A stretch of DNA of 64,000 nt from Clostridium sp. AWRP (lineage in GTDB: Bacteria > Bacillota > Clostridia > Clostridiales > Clostridiaceae). The notes under the pieces were generated by a model. It ran no database searches, was not told the DNA's origin, and was given only the letters and a program-made list of their open reading frames with translations. Location of the stretch: positions 3,348,001 to 3,412,000 of the forward strand of contig NZ_CP029758.2 of assembly GCF_004006395.2 (NCBI RefSeq), in the 5' to 3' direction. How positions within the stretch are numbered: position 1 is the first letter of the stretch; every line of letters begins with the position of its first letter. Shown here piece after piece: positions 34,034 to 43,185 of the stretch. The position numbers and the translations under genes are program-made.

Positions 34034-34936
34034 TTAATTGTTTAAAAATATGCTCCACGTTTCTTGTCCTAAAATTCCATCTGTACTTTTGCCCCAGTTC
34101 TTTTGCATATTGGTCACAGCCTGGAACGTAGCCTCATCATAAATCATTGGAGTATAACTGTCTTTTTTCAAATAACCATAGCCTTCTAGCTTTTGTTGTA
34201 TCCACAATACTACATGAGATCTGTGACCTTTAACAATAATATCTTGTATACCTCTTAATGCTGCCATTGTTTTAGAATCTGCATTTCCATCTACATATAA
34301 TCCTGCATTATAGTCCAAGTTTAGATTATACTGAAGTGCTTTTATCTGATCTACAAACTTATTAGATATAATATCTCCAGTAAATATGTCTTCAAGAAAA
34401 TAATCTAAGTCTACTGCACCTACTGCACCTCTAAGTTCTCCAGATTCGCTGTACTGCCATGATGCTCTGTCTGGATATAAGGGCGGCTGTTTGCCATAAC
34501 TGGCAAGCCAAAGTGGAACTTCTGGAATATTACCTTCCAAATAATCTTTATAAAATGCGTATCCAGAATATATTCCTAACTTATATCCTTGTGATTGTAC
34601 ATATTTGATAAATACATTTGTAAAATTGATTGCATGGCTTTTGCTCCAGTTCTCCTCACCCTCTATATCCAGCCATAAAACAGTATCACTCTTTAAGTCT
34701 GAAATTGCCGATAAAAAGTGCTGTGCCTCTGCTATCGGATTATCTCCATTAGCAAAATGATAAAAACCTAGTTTAAGACCTGCCTGTCTGATTCTAGGAT
34801 ACCTGTAACTTAATAGGCTATCTATATGAGATATGCCCTGCGTTGCCTTCTGAATTACTACATCAATGCCATCTGTATTTTTAATAACATTCCAATCTGA
34901 AATGTTATCTCCTTCATATACGTCTATCCCTTTCAT
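34034..34936 (-). CDS. phage endolysin: GH25 muramidase with C-terminal cell-wall-binding repeats
   Basis: 300-residue lysin. Residues 1-190 form a glycoside hydrolase family 25 (Chalaropsis-type lysozyme) domain: KGIDVYEG at the N-terminus, GFYHFAN, and WLDIEGEE with the catalytic acidic residues, then WQYSESGEL. The C-terminal ~110 residues form two peptidoglycan-binding-like helical modules (KALQYNLNLD... and VLWIQQKLEGYGYL...). It cuts the N-acetylmuramic acid-N-acetylglucosamine bond at lysis. No signal peptide, so it depends on a holin. The GH25 call is firm; the binding-module call is moderate. Confidence 0.92.
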   Translation of the reverse strand: MKGIDVYEGDNISDWNVIKNTDGIDVVIQKATQGISHIDSLLSYRYPRIRQAGLKLGFYHFANGDNPIAEAQHFLSAISDLKSDTVLWLDIEGEENWSKSHAINFTNVFIKYVQSQGYKLGIYSGYAFYKDYLEGNIPEVPLWLASYGKQPPLYPDRASWQYSESGELRGAVGAVDLDYFLEDIFTGDIISNKFVDQIKALQYNLNLDYNAGLYVDGNADSKTMAALRGIQDIIVKGHRSHVVLWIQQKLEGYGYLKKDSYTPMIYDEATFQAVTNMQKNWGKSTDGILGQETWSIFLNN

Positions 34937-34953
34937 AAAATCATTTCCCTTCT

Positions 34954-35235
34954 TTATTTGACTTTCTCGATCAATCCATCAATTCTGTGATGTGCTGACT
35001 TTGTAGATTCTTCTACTTTTACAAGTCTTTCTGCCATATCTTCCTGTCTTAATCCAAGGGCTTTTACATCATCACGAACTTCCTTTATATCTCCACCTAT
35101 ATAATCTATTTTGGTTTCCACTCTGGTAAAATCCTGTGTCACCCCCTTTCCGTCTTTATTAAATACCCTGAGTAAGCTTATTAAAGCTATAGTCGCAGAT
35201 AATAATGCAATTACAATGCTAATGGTTACCGCCAT
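34954..35235 (-). CDS. small membrane protein with coiled coil, lysis-region
   Basis: 93-residue protein. One N-terminal membrane helix (VTISIVIALLSATIALISLL) precedes a ~65-residue charged coiled coil with heptad repeats (VETKIDYIGGDIKEVRDDVK). This shape is typical of small phage proteins beside lysins, such as XhlA- or BhlA-like holin partners, but here the anchor is N-terminal and I cannot assign a family. The stop is 18 bases from the endolysin start, so the two are co-transcribed. Confidence 0.6.
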   Translation of the reverse strand: MAVTISIVIALLSATIALISLLRVFNKDGKGVTQDFTRVETKIDYIGGDIKEVRDDVKALGLRQEDMAERLVKVEESTKSAHHRIDGLIEKVK

Positions 35236-35270
35236 ATATTCCCTCCCATTTAAGTATTTTTAAGCAAAAT

Positions 35271-35294
35271 AAAAAGACTACTTCTAGTCCTTGC
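35271..35294 (-). terminator. terminator between structural and lysis genes
   Basis: On the minus strand AAGGACTA-gaag-TAGTCTTT forms an eight-base stem with one G-T pair and is followed by TTATTTT. It lies just after the XkdX stop and before the lysis genes, so lysis expression probably needs read-through or its own promoter. Confidence 0.7.
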
Positions 35295-35311
35295 TTTAAT
35301 CTTATATTTTA

Positions 35312-35449
35312 TTATGCCTCATAATCCATACCCGTTATTTGTTTATATTCTTCCGCTGTTATTTTCCCTCTAGCTATATAGATTTTTAAATTATCTTTAT
35401 TTGCTATACCCAAATCATAATAATACTTGCAAAATACAAACCAATCCAT
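35312..35449 (-). CDS. XkdX-family phage protein
   Basis: 45-residue protein, MDWFVFCKYYYDLGIAN..., ending in GKITAEEYKQITGMDYEA. The aromatic start and the GKIT-EEY-ITG segment are the hallmark of the small XkdX proteins found after the tail-fibre genes in PBSX-like phages. Function unknown. It begins three bases after the stop of the 41-residue gene upstream and uses a site inside it. Confidence 0.88.
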   Translation of the reverse strand: MDWFVFCKYYYDLGIANKDNLKIYIARGKITAEEYKQITGMDYEA

Positions 35450-35452
35450 TTA

Positions 35453-35578
35453 TTATATTGCCCCCTTCTCCATTAATTGAGTTGTTAAATGAAAAACTTG
35501 TGCTTGTAAATCATCAATCTTTTCCTTATCTGTTTTTTCTTTTGGATTCTTTTGGGTAGTTCTTTTTTGTTTAATCAT
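35453..35578 (-). CDS. 41-residue phage protein
   Basis: A small, basic then amphipathic protein (MIKQKRTTQKNPKEKT... ending LTTQLMEKGAI). The ATG at 35578 is preceded by AAGGAGA at normal spacing. It lies between the 258-residue fibre-associated gene and xkdX with no gap. Two dense lysine clusters are followed by a helix with heptad-like leucine spacing. No family recognised. Confidence 0.7.
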   Translation of the reverse strand: MIKQKRTTQKNPKEKTDKEKIDDLQAQVFHLTTQLMEKGAI

Positions 35579-35596
35579 GTATAAACTTCTCCTTAT

Positions 35597-36373
35597 CTAA
35601 TAACCGATAGCATAAGATTTAATTACCTTATGCATATTAGTTGTATTAACAAATTTTATAGTTACATTATCTACAGCACTTGCAAGTGTAATAGTACCAT
35701 TTACAAACCTAGTATTATTTATACAGATATCTACTCCTGCATCTGTATTAAATTCTAATAGAGTAAATATACTAGTAGATTTTGCTAAAGAGATACTTTT
35801 GGTTACTACTTGACCATTAGGTAGTAATTCCATTATACCTATACCTGTATTAGCTTTATGATCTTTATTAGTTAAGTCTATATCTGATTCTTCTATAAAC
35901 ATATCTGCTATAATATTATCTTCCTGTGAATTTTCTAGTATAGTTTTATATTTAGCTTCAAGTATTTCATCCAAAGTAAACTCTTGTGGATTAGTAGAAT
36001 ATTTTATAATAGTATCAACCATATTAGGAATCATTACAGGCTCATTATCATAACATTCTACAGGTTCCTGAACTGTAATAGTTTTGGATTGTTCTACTCC
36101 TTTATCATCCACCCATTTATTAGTTACTTGTTTATCTTCCGTCTTTGTTACATCTCTGGAATCTGCTGTCTCTGTAGGATTGTCTTGTACATTTAATTTA
36201 TTTTTGTCTAGATATAACAAATTACCTTTATCATCTGTTTTCTGCTTTTCTCCCTGTTGAACTTCTATTACTTTTTCGCAATCAAAATTATCATCTACCT
36301 GTATAGTAATACAAGCAGGAGAAGGGGAAGAAATTACTTTCCCCGAAAATCTACCTACATAAATATCTTTCAT
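35597..36373 (-). CDS. phage tail-fibre-associated protein
   Basis: 258-residue protein starting MKDIYVGRFSGK. A beta-rich N-terminal part, a charged linker (QGEKQKTDDKGNLLYLDK...) and a beta-rich C-terminal part (LFNTDAG-like, ITLASAVDNVTIKFVNTT). Lying directly after the large fibre gene (two bases between stop and start), it could be an accessory fibre protein or fibre-assembly chaperone. No family recognised, so the role is positional. Confidence 0.5.
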   Translation of the reverse strand: MKDIYVGRFSGKVISSPSPACITIQVDDNFDCEKVIEVQQGEKQKTDDKGNLLYLDKNKLNVQDNPTETADSRDVTKTEDKQVTNKWVDDKGVEQSKTITVQEPVECYDNEPVMIPNMVDTIIKYSTNPQEFTLDEILEAKYKTILENSQEDNIIADMFIEESDIDLTNKDHKANTGIGIMELLPNGQVVTKSISLAKSTSIFTLLEFNTDAGVDICINNTRFVNGTITLASAVDNVTIKFVNTTNMHKVIKSYAIGY

Positions 36374-36375
36374 GA

Positions 36376-39300
36376 TTAGTTACCTCCTTTTATTAAGGGC
36401 TTTTTATCTAATTGAAATGCTAGTAACCTACAGGTATTATTACTCATATTTATTTCAGTCAATGCTTTATTAGCCGCACAAATGATTAAATATAGTATTC
36501 CATTTATATCCTTGCATAATAAAGAAAGTAAATATACAAATTGAGAATTAATATTAAATGGTGTAGTATCCATGAATCTTATTAACCAAGCGTTATTTGC
36601 TAATTGTAAAGTACCTGAATTTATAAATGTAATTTTCCCTATGTCCACAGGAGAATAATAGTGACTATTGCCTATAATCTTAGTTAATTCTAACATAGAA
36701 CACATATAGACATTATTAGGATATAATTTACTTCCATCTGTAAGTGCTGAACTTATAGTTGAATCTATAGCTAAATATTCATCTAAGAAATCAAAATTAG
36801 TATTAGGTGAAAATAGCATATTACTAGCTCTGGTGGTTAGGGTAGTTAAATAAGCTTTTGGCTTTACTAAACTATATCCACCAACTAAACTACTAGGAGG
36901 TAATAATCCTTGTTTTGGATTATAATTACCATAAGTAACTATTCCAGATAAATTATCTCCACTACCAAACATTAATTGTATTTCTTTAGTTTCTTTTCTT
37001 ACTAGAAGTATATTGCTCTTTCCTGAATCCCTTCTAAGATTTTCTGGAGCTAAAACATCATAACCAGAAGGAGTTTTTAATGTTACTTCTATATTTATAT
37101 AGTCTGTAAAAATAGTAGAAGGTGTTGTTCCGTCTGAAGCATTTGTATAAGCTAAAGCAAATAAAAAGCCGTTATTATCAATTAAATCACTTGCATGTAC
37201 ATATTCATCTGTTGTCCATCTGCAATTTGCAGGTACATTAGCAATATTATAACTGTTTGAACGCCATTCATTTGTAATAGGATTCCAAAGTGTAAAATAA
37301 GCTTTATTACCACTAGGGCAACTACCATACCCCCACCAATTACAAACAATACTAGCTATATTAGCTTTTAACCATGTAACTTTATCTGCTGTTGTACTTC
37401 CTGATATAGTTCCATATTTTCTTTCTACTATTTCTATTAAATTAAAAGCAAATAGTTGTTGGGATATACTACTATTTGTTAAATTGGTTACACCCATACT
37501 ATTACCATCTAAAACTTGTATACCATTATAGGAATTCTGATTAAATTCACTAGGAAAATTCAAAGGTGGTATTAAAGATGCTTGTGAACCATTATTGTTA
37601 TGTCTTACTATATTAGGATTTTCAACTACACTTCCTGATACTTTTCCTGCAAAATCATCTAGTATATGATAACTAGGATTAGGATTTAATTTATCCCCTT
37701 TATATTCTCCTGCTAATGTTTGTGTAAGTACTTCGGGAATTCCACCCTGTCCAGACACTTCTGTTATAGCATAAGTTAAGGATAGATATTGGTGAGTCAT
37801 AGTGTCAGGTAATGTTGCAGGTAATGTATAAATAGCTTCTGATGTTCCTAATCCACTCCATGTACCATCAACATCTATATTATGAATAGTAATAACAGAA
37901 GTATTGTCCGGTTCAATAGTCCAATTACTATCTACAGTTGCTACTTTCGTACTTCCTACATAATCTGTAATTGTTTTTTGCTGTCCTGCTCCCGTTCCAC
38001 TATCTACACTAATTACTAAACCATTATAAGCATCATCTGTGGTGGAAAAAGTTGAAGGTAATGTAATAGTATTTGCTCCTCCTGCTTGTGCCGTTCCAGT
38101 AGCATTAAATTTAACTAAAGGTGAAGAAGATGAAGGAGTAGTTTCAAATAATAAATCTCCTGCTGATAGATAAAGTGGATAAATATTAGAAGTGACAGTT
38201 ATTATATTATTTGTAGTATCTATAGCAGTAATAGTATATGTCTGATTATAGTCTGTACCATTAGCTTGTATTTCATGTAAGGTATCTCCCACTGATAACT
38301 TACTTATATCATCTACATTAATATTAAAACTTCCACTTGTTACTGTAGGAACGTATTTTATTATTTTAGCTATAGCTGTATCTGTATCTATTACTCCAGT
38401 TATTATCTCACCAGTTAAGGTATCAAGTTTTATTTTATCTCCTGCGTTCCACTTTGTACTATCATCTTTTATCCAATCAGTAACATCCCCTAATTTAATA
38501 TAGGACTTGTTACCTGTTCCAGATACATCTATAAGTTCCTGCTTAGTTTCTGTAGTTAATGCATCACTAAATACATTTCTTTGACTATTAAATGCGGGTG
38601 CTATTCTAGCATAACCATCTATAAAATCTTGTGGTAAAGTTGCAAAAGTAGAACCTCTATCTATATTAGATATAGATAAATCAGATATTATTGGAGTTAC
38701 ATCAGATGAAGAAGAACCAATCTTTAAAGTATTTTCCCCACTAGCAAGAGCAGGAAGTCCAGTTAATGAACCAATGAATTTTCCATTTACATATATATTA
38801 GCTGAAGTTGCTTTACGTATAATACGTATATGATTTTCTTTATTATTATCTATTATAAAATCCATATTTAAGGAATCCGTATAATATAACATTATAGTAT
38901 TATCGGCTCTTTGCATTAGACTAAATAGATTTATTAAACTATTATTTGCACAAGCAATAAATATATAGTTGTTATACAAGGTATTATCATGCATATTTAA
39001 TATAAAATCTATTGTATATGTCAATGCAGTATCTAAATTTAAGCTGTATTCTAATCTATTATTCTGATTTACTTTTACCCCTAATCCTGTTAATCCAGAT
39101 TTAAATGAAGGACTACCTATTATTGTGGGTGTATTTCCTACTTCCGCTGTAGTAGTTCCATCAAAACTAGCATAAAAAACAGTATTTGCATCTATAGGTG
39201 TTTTAGATATACCATGATAAGTTTTAAGCATTTTAGTTCTTTCTTTTGTTTGCAATTCTCCCCTTAATAACTTATCAAAGTTTTCCTCTAAAAGTTCTTG

Positions 39301-40440
39301 ATAATTAAATCCAGTTAAAGAAACTTGATGACGTAAATCTAATATATCTCTATCATCTACTATATCTGCATATAGTAAATCTGGTCTTAAAGTCTCTTTT
39401 ACCATGAAATAACATCCTGCTGTCATATTCTCTGGAATTCCAGTGTTTAATGTGACAGTTTTATTAATAGTGTCTATAGCAGTAATAGTTCGTATAAAGT
39501 AATCCTTTGGATTATCATATCTGTAAAATCTAACTGTATCACCTATGAATATACCCTCAACTGAAGGAACATTATTATTACCAGTTAATGATATAACTGT
39601 ATCACCTATAACCTGATTATTCTTATTGATATTAATAAAGGAACATAGAATACTTCCATTGCCATTATTAACACTATATCCTCCAGAATTTCTTCTATTA
39701 ACCTTAAACATTGGAATAGCATATACATAACCATCCACTGTCCTTGAATAGTCCTTTGCATCAGGAATTTCCCAATCACTAGAAGGATACCATAACCATA
39801 AACCAGCATCATCTATTCCTTTAAAATCTCCTATAGAAATATTAGCATTTCTAAATACATTACGAAAATCAATAGACGTAGGAGATATATTACCCCCTTG
39901 CATAGTTATATTAGAACAGTGTGATGGGTCATCCCACCCTAAGAATTTATCTGTAGTATTTCCAGAATGATATACTTTGTCAAAATCTACTCCATCAACT
40001 ACTCTTATTCTCCAATTTATCTTTTCTCCACCTGTATCTGTTACAGGCATTTTCCATACCTCTAAAAATACTAAATCATCCCTAGAAGCCACTCCTGTTT
40101 TAGCGACTGGATCATAAGTTGGAGGTGTATCTAATTGAATTATTGTTCCTGCTGGTATAGTAACCTTGTATCCATTTACAAAAGCTACACTGTCACTTGA
40201 TAACCTTATCTGATTAGGATTAGTCGCCATATAACCGTAATCTAAATCACTTAATGTAGTAAATCCACTAGGTATTGTTTCTCTTATCATTCCTACATTA
40301 TTATTTATTTCTTCAACTGCTGTTGCTAATCCATTTTCAATATTGTTTAAATGCTGTGCAGATACTGGCGTCCCCTGTTGAATAACATTTCCATTTTGAT
40401 CTTTGATATGGTCTTTCCATAATGTTTTACTATAATCCAT
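36376..40440 (-). CDS. very large tail-fibre / receptor-binding protein with LamG-like domain
   Basis: 1354-residue fibre. The N-terminal MDYSKTLWKDHIKD...GTPVSAQHLNNIENGL resembles attachment segments of clostridial phage fibres that dock to the baseplate. Around residues 410-600 a concanavalin/laminin-G-like domain appears (VFYASFDGTTTAEVGNTP..., NIYVNGKFIGSL), often glycan-binding. Long beta-rich repeats with TITAIDTTNNIITV/TITAIDTINKTVTL motifs follow. A good GGAGG site lies eight bases before the ATG. It is the distal gene of the second baseplate module. Glycan specificity cannot be inferred. It is exceptionally long for a PBSX-type fibre. Confidence 0.82.
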   Translation of the reverse strand: MDYSKTLWKDHIKDQNGNVIQQGTPVSAQHLNNIENGLATAVEEINNNVGMIRETIPSGFTTLSDLDYGYMATNPNQIRLSSDSVAFVNGYKVTIPAGTIIQLDTPPTYDPVAKTGVASRDDLVFLEVWKMPVTDTGGEKINWRIRVVDGVDFDKVYHSGNTTDKFLGWDDPSHCSNITMQGGNISPTSIDFRNVFRNANISIGDFKGIDDAGLWLWYPSSDWEIPDAKDYSRTVDGYVYAIPMFKVNRRNSGGYSVNNGNGSILCSFININKNNQVIGDTVISLTGNNNVPSVEGIFIGDTVRFYRYDNPKDYFIRTITAIDTINKTVTLNTGIPENMTAGCYFMVKETLRPDLLYADIVDDRDILDLRHQVSLTGFNYQELLEENFDKLLRGELQTKERTKMLKTYHGISKTPIDANTVFYASFDGTTTAEVGNTPTIIGSPSFKSGLTGLGVKVNQNNRLEYSLNLDTALTYTIDFILNMHDNTLYNNYIFIACANNSLINLFSLMQRADNTIMLYYTDSLNMDFIIDNNKENHIRIIRKATSANIYVNGKFIGSLTGLPALASGENTLKIGSSSSDVTPIISDLSISNIDRGSTFATLPQDFIDGYARIAPAFNSQRNVFSDALTTETKQELIDVSGTGNKSYIKLGDVTDWIKDDSTKWNAGDKIKLDTLTGEIITGVIDTDTAIAKIIKYVPTVTSGSFNINVDDISKLSVGDTLHEIQANGTDYNQTYTITAIDTTNNIITVTSNIYPLYLSAGDLLFETTPSSSSPLVKFNATGTAQAGGANTITLPSTFSTTDDAYNGLVISVDSGTGAGQQKTITDYVGSTKVATVDSNWTIEPDNTSVITIHNIDVDGTWSGLGTSEAIYTLPATLPDTMTHQYLSLTYAITEVSGQGGIPEVLTQTLAGEYKGDKLNPNPSYHILDDFAGKVSGSVVENPNIVRHNNNGSQASLIPPLNFPSEFNQNSYNGIQVLDGNSMGVTNLTNSSISQQLFAFNLIEIVERKYGTISGSTTADKVTWLKANIASIVCNWWGYGSCPSGNKAYFTLWNPITNEWRSNSYNIANVPANCRWTTDEYVHASDLIDNNGFLFALAYTNASDGTTPSTIFTDYINIEVTLKTPSGYDVLAPENLRRDSGKSNILLVRKETKEIQLMFGSGDNLSGIVTYGNYNPKQGLLPPSSLVGGYSLVKPKAYLTTLTTRASNMLFSPNTNFDFLDEYLAIDSTISSALTDGSKLYPNNVYMCSMLELTKIIGNSHYYSPVDIGKITFINSGTLQLANNAWLIRFMDTTPFNINSQFVYLLSLLCKDINGILYLIICAANKALTEINMSNNTCRLLAFQLDKKPLIKGGN

Positions 40441-40443
40441 TTA

Positions 40444-40737
40444 CTATACCTCCGTAATTGTAAATTTAAAAATAACTAGCACTCCTTGAGCTGCTAGTTT
40501 TTCAATAGTATCAGGCTTATCTGCAAATACTTGTCCGTCAGTACCTATCAACTTTATATCTGTTACTGCTCCCCCAGTACCATCTGCTAAAAATATATTT
40601 ACAGTTAAAGTACTGCCATCTATATTTTTACTCAATATAGGTACATCTACATTATTTCCATCTAAAACATACCTGCCTTTGCTTATAAGGCCTGAAATAT
40701 AATTTAATACATTGTTAAAGCCTATCGAAGTTATCAT
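40444..40737 (-). CDS. phage tail-associated protein, 97 residues
   Basis: 97-residue protein (MITSIGFNNVLNYISGLI... LVIFKFTITEV). It overlaps the end of the YmfQ-like gene by four bases and is followed by the large fibre gene after three. A beta-rich profile and position between YmfQ and fibre suggest a fibre adaptor or baseplate accessory. No family recognised. Confidence 0.6.
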   Translation of the reverse strand: MITSIGFNNVLNYISGLISKGRYVLDGNNVDVPILSKNIDGSTLTVNIFLADGTGGAVTDIKLIGTDGQVFADKPDTIEKLAAQGVLVIFKFTITEV

Positions 40738-41738
40738 AAATATTCCTCCTCTGAAGCCAGGATATCTCCTGCTTGATTATATTTTTTTATAGAATCAGTT
40801 TTGTTTAAATTCTCTCGAATTGTTGAATCATAAGTTTTTGCTATTATAGTTTCTCCTTCTTCGCCATCTACATTTTCACTAGATAAAATTGTTCCTGCTT
40901 GTGTGTAATTCTTAATAGTATTACTTTTTTTAGTCTGTATTTGTAAAGATAAATTATTAATGCTCCCTACAACAGAAGCACTTACATCATTTTTACTTAA
41001 TTGAGTATCATATAGGTGGTTTTCAGCAGCTTTAATATTTTCATTTACTGAATAAGCTCTTCCTATTGTTGCTATTCCATTTTCATTGTCTGGATTTATA
41101 CTAGAAACTATTGTTCCAGTTAGGTCATAATTTTTAATATTTTTACTGTAATCAGCGTGAGCAGCTATTGAACTTAAATAACTCCTACCACAGCTGCTTA
41201 CAACAATTCCATCTCCACAATAAAAATCCCCGCACATATTTAAAGGATTAAATGCAAACTCCCTTTTTACAGCAATGTTTATATCCTTTTGAGTTTCTAA
41301 ATTAAATGAATAACCCAAATGAGCTGGCTTTATAGTCTCAATAGTTTTAGCAATATCCTGCAAATTAATATTAAAATTATGTTTTGTAATAAGCGTTACA
41401 TCAAAGCTATAATCACTAAAATGTTGTTCTACCTCTGTTTTATCAGCAAATTTAGAAATTATGGAACAGAATCTATTAAAGGTCATTGGACTAATCATTG
41501 CCATTTGGGAAAGTATTTTGCTTCTTCTAATTATTATATCTAAACTTTCATTTACAGGTATACCTAAAAACTCTTCCCAAAACTTTAATCCCCATGAAGC
41601 GGTTTGAGGAAATAACTGATTTAATAAATCTTGTAAATTATTATTCAAAGTATCTAATTCAATTTCATATCCATCAAATAAGTTTGTTAATACTTTTGAA
41701 TCAAAAATAAAAGGCGGCAGATAAGATTTTAAATCCAT
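40734..41738 (-). CDS. YmfQ/XkdU-family tail protein (copy 2) with repetitive C-terminal extension
   Basis: 334 residues. Residues 1-185 form the YmfQ (DUF2313) fold that joins baseplate J to the fibre: SYLPPFIFDSK, then LFPQTASWGLKFWEEFLGI, and IKPAHLGYSF. The C-terminal ~150 residues are unusual: a degenerate tandem unit of ~35-40 residues recurs, with KNYDLTGTIVSSINPDNENG, KNYTQAGTILSSENVDGEEG and KKYNQAGDILASEEEYL. Ordinary YmfQ proteins (~200 residues, as in the other copy at 44495) lack this. It is the second such gene in the prophage; identity between the copies is low outside the core motifs. Confidence 0.85.
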   Translation of the reverse strand: MDLKSYLPPFIFDSKVLTNLFDGYEIELDTLNNNLQDLLNQLFPQTASWGLKFWEEFLGIPVNESLDIIIRRSKILSQMAMISPMTFNRFCSIISKFADKTEVEQHFSDYSFDVTLITKHNFNINLQDIAKTIETIKPAHLGYSFNLETQKDINIAVKREFAFNPLNMCGDFYCGDGIVVSSCGRSYLSSIAAHADYSKNIKNYDLTGTIVSSINPDNENGIATIGRAYSVNENIKAAENHLYDTQLSKNDVSASVVGSINNLSLQIQTKKSNTIKNYTQAGTILSSENVDGEEGETIIAKTYDSTIRENLNKTDSIKKYNQAGDILASEEEYL

Positions 41739-41749
41739 ATACCCGCCCC

Positions 41750-42820
41750 CTAACTATATGTTATTGTATTTAAAACTGATTTTTGTTCATCCGAAGTATT
41801 TATATTAGCCGTTTCTGAATTAACTGTTACATTTATAAAATCACTTACACCTTCTGCAAAAGTTACTGAAGCTCTAATGCTATTGTAGTTTATTACGCTT
41901 CCTGGATTCAAACCATTTAAATATTTGTTTACAACTGCTTGAATGTTAGATTTTACAGTACTCAATTCATATCCATCTTTAATACTTAAGCCTAAGATAT
42001 TTACATCTATTTTCATCTGCGTTGATGTAACAATAGTCACATTTGCTCCCATAGGTGCCTTACCTTCTCCAGTTCCGTTATGAGGGTCAATATAATCTTT
42101 AACATTTTGAAGTACAGTCTCATCCAGCGGTGCTCCATTTTCCCCTGAAACTATAAGTTTTACCGTACCATTCCCATTCCAAAGTGGAACTACTTTTACA
42201 TATTTTACACCACTTACTTCCTTAGCCCATCTTTTATAATCTTGCATATTACCGCTGCTAGGTGGATTTTGAACTTTTTCCAGTAATCTGCTTCTTAAAT
42301 AATCATCCGTTTCCGTATCGGTTCCTCCTTTAACTTCATCATCATTGTTTATACTTGTTATACCATTTATATTAAAAGTTAAGTGATCTATAGAACTGGC
42401 AGGTACATTATATTTGCTTCCAATGTCTTCTGCAGTTATGGTTACTGATGCAGATCCATTTGTAATAACCACATCCTTATCTGTTATAAATCTTAATCCT
42501 GCCTTAGTTTGAACTACTGTATTTTTATAAATAGATGTATTGTCTTTTCCCGTAAATGTAACTTGCCCTGTTGATTTATTGCCTATGATTCTAGGAACTC
42601 CATGTGATTCGGATATCATATCCAGCCATTTACCATAACTTGTTTTAGCAAAGGCTTTATCTAATATAACATCCATATTTATGTATGCTTGTGCTATCTC
42701 ATTGGAAACAGGAGACGCAGCATCATAAATAAAACTGCCCTCTGATTTGTCTACATCAGAGGGTGTATTATTCAACAGTCTGTCTAAAATTATTTGCTGA
42801 CTATTTTCTTCACTATACAT
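41750..42820 (-). CDS. baseplate J/gp47-family protein (copy 2)
   Basis: 356-residue baseplate wedge protein (XkdT/gp47 type) of a contractile tail. It has GSKYNVPA and EGKAPMGANV motifs and the AKEVSGVKYVKVVPLW core. Its first ~45 residues are nearly identical to the copy at 46526-47602 (MYSEENSQQIIL...DKSEGSF.YDA.SP.SNE), and further blocks match throughout, so the two are paralogues. I start at the ATG at 42820: AGAAAGG lies nine bases upstream, and this gives the same N-terminus as the other copy; the in-frame TTG at 42829 is inside the RBS region. It opens the second baseplate module. Confidence 0.9.
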   Translation of the reverse strand: MYSEENSQQIILDRLLNNTPSDVDKSEGSFIYDAASPVSNEIAQAYINMDVILDKAFAKTSYGKWLDMISESHGVPRIIGNKSTGQVTFTGKDNTSIYKNTVVQTKAGLRFITDKDVVITNGSASVTITAEDIGSKYNVPASSIDHLTFNINGITSINNDDEVKGGTDTETDDYLRSRLLEKVQNPPSSGNMQDYKRWAKEVSGVKYVKVVPLWNGNGTVKLIVSGENGAPLDETVLQNVKDYIDPHNGTGEGKAPMGANVTIVTSTQMKIDVNILGLSIKDGYELSTVKSNIQAVVNKYLNGLNPGSVINYNSIRASVTFAEGVSDFINVTVNSETANINTSDEQKSVLNTITYS

Positions 42821-42869
42821 TTGTATCAACCTTTCTGTAAAACTATTAGATGTTTTGGTGCTTTTAAGT

Positions 42870-43115
42870 TTAGGAAGTTAATTTCTGGTTTGGTTCGCAA
42901 TAATATTCTATTACCTCTGCCACATCTTTTTTAACATCTTCAAGAATGTTAAACTTATCTGTAAGCTTTGAAATTATATCCTGGTATTTTTTCTCTCTTT
43001 CCTCTGCTTTCTTATCCCTCTTTTCCTGTTCTTTTAGACTATAAAAAAACAGTACTACGAATAGCGCCACCCATATTCCCTGGTTAACTGCAATTTTAAA
43101 TACTTCATTTCCCAT
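42870..43115 (-). CDS. BhlA/UviB-type holin-like protein
   Basis: 81-residue protein starting MGNEVFKIAVNQGIWVALF. One N-terminal membrane helix is followed by a strongly charged helix (KEQEKRDKKAEEREKKYQDI) and a short C-terminal helix. This matches the BhlA/UviB family, linked to phage lysis and bacteriocin release in Bacillus and Clostridium. Such genes normally lie at the very end of the tail operon next to the lysin; here it is embedded between two baseplate modules. That suggests it marks the former end of one module. Confidence 0.85.
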   Translation of the reverse strand: MGNEVFKIAVNQGIWVALFVVLFFYSLKEQEKRDKKAEEREKKYQDIISKLTDKFNILEDVKKDVAEVIEYYCEPNQKLTS

Positions 43116-43185
43116 GTCATACCTCTCACCTGTAATTCAATACCTTTATATTATGCTTTGTAGTCTTATTCGGCTATTTGCCCTC

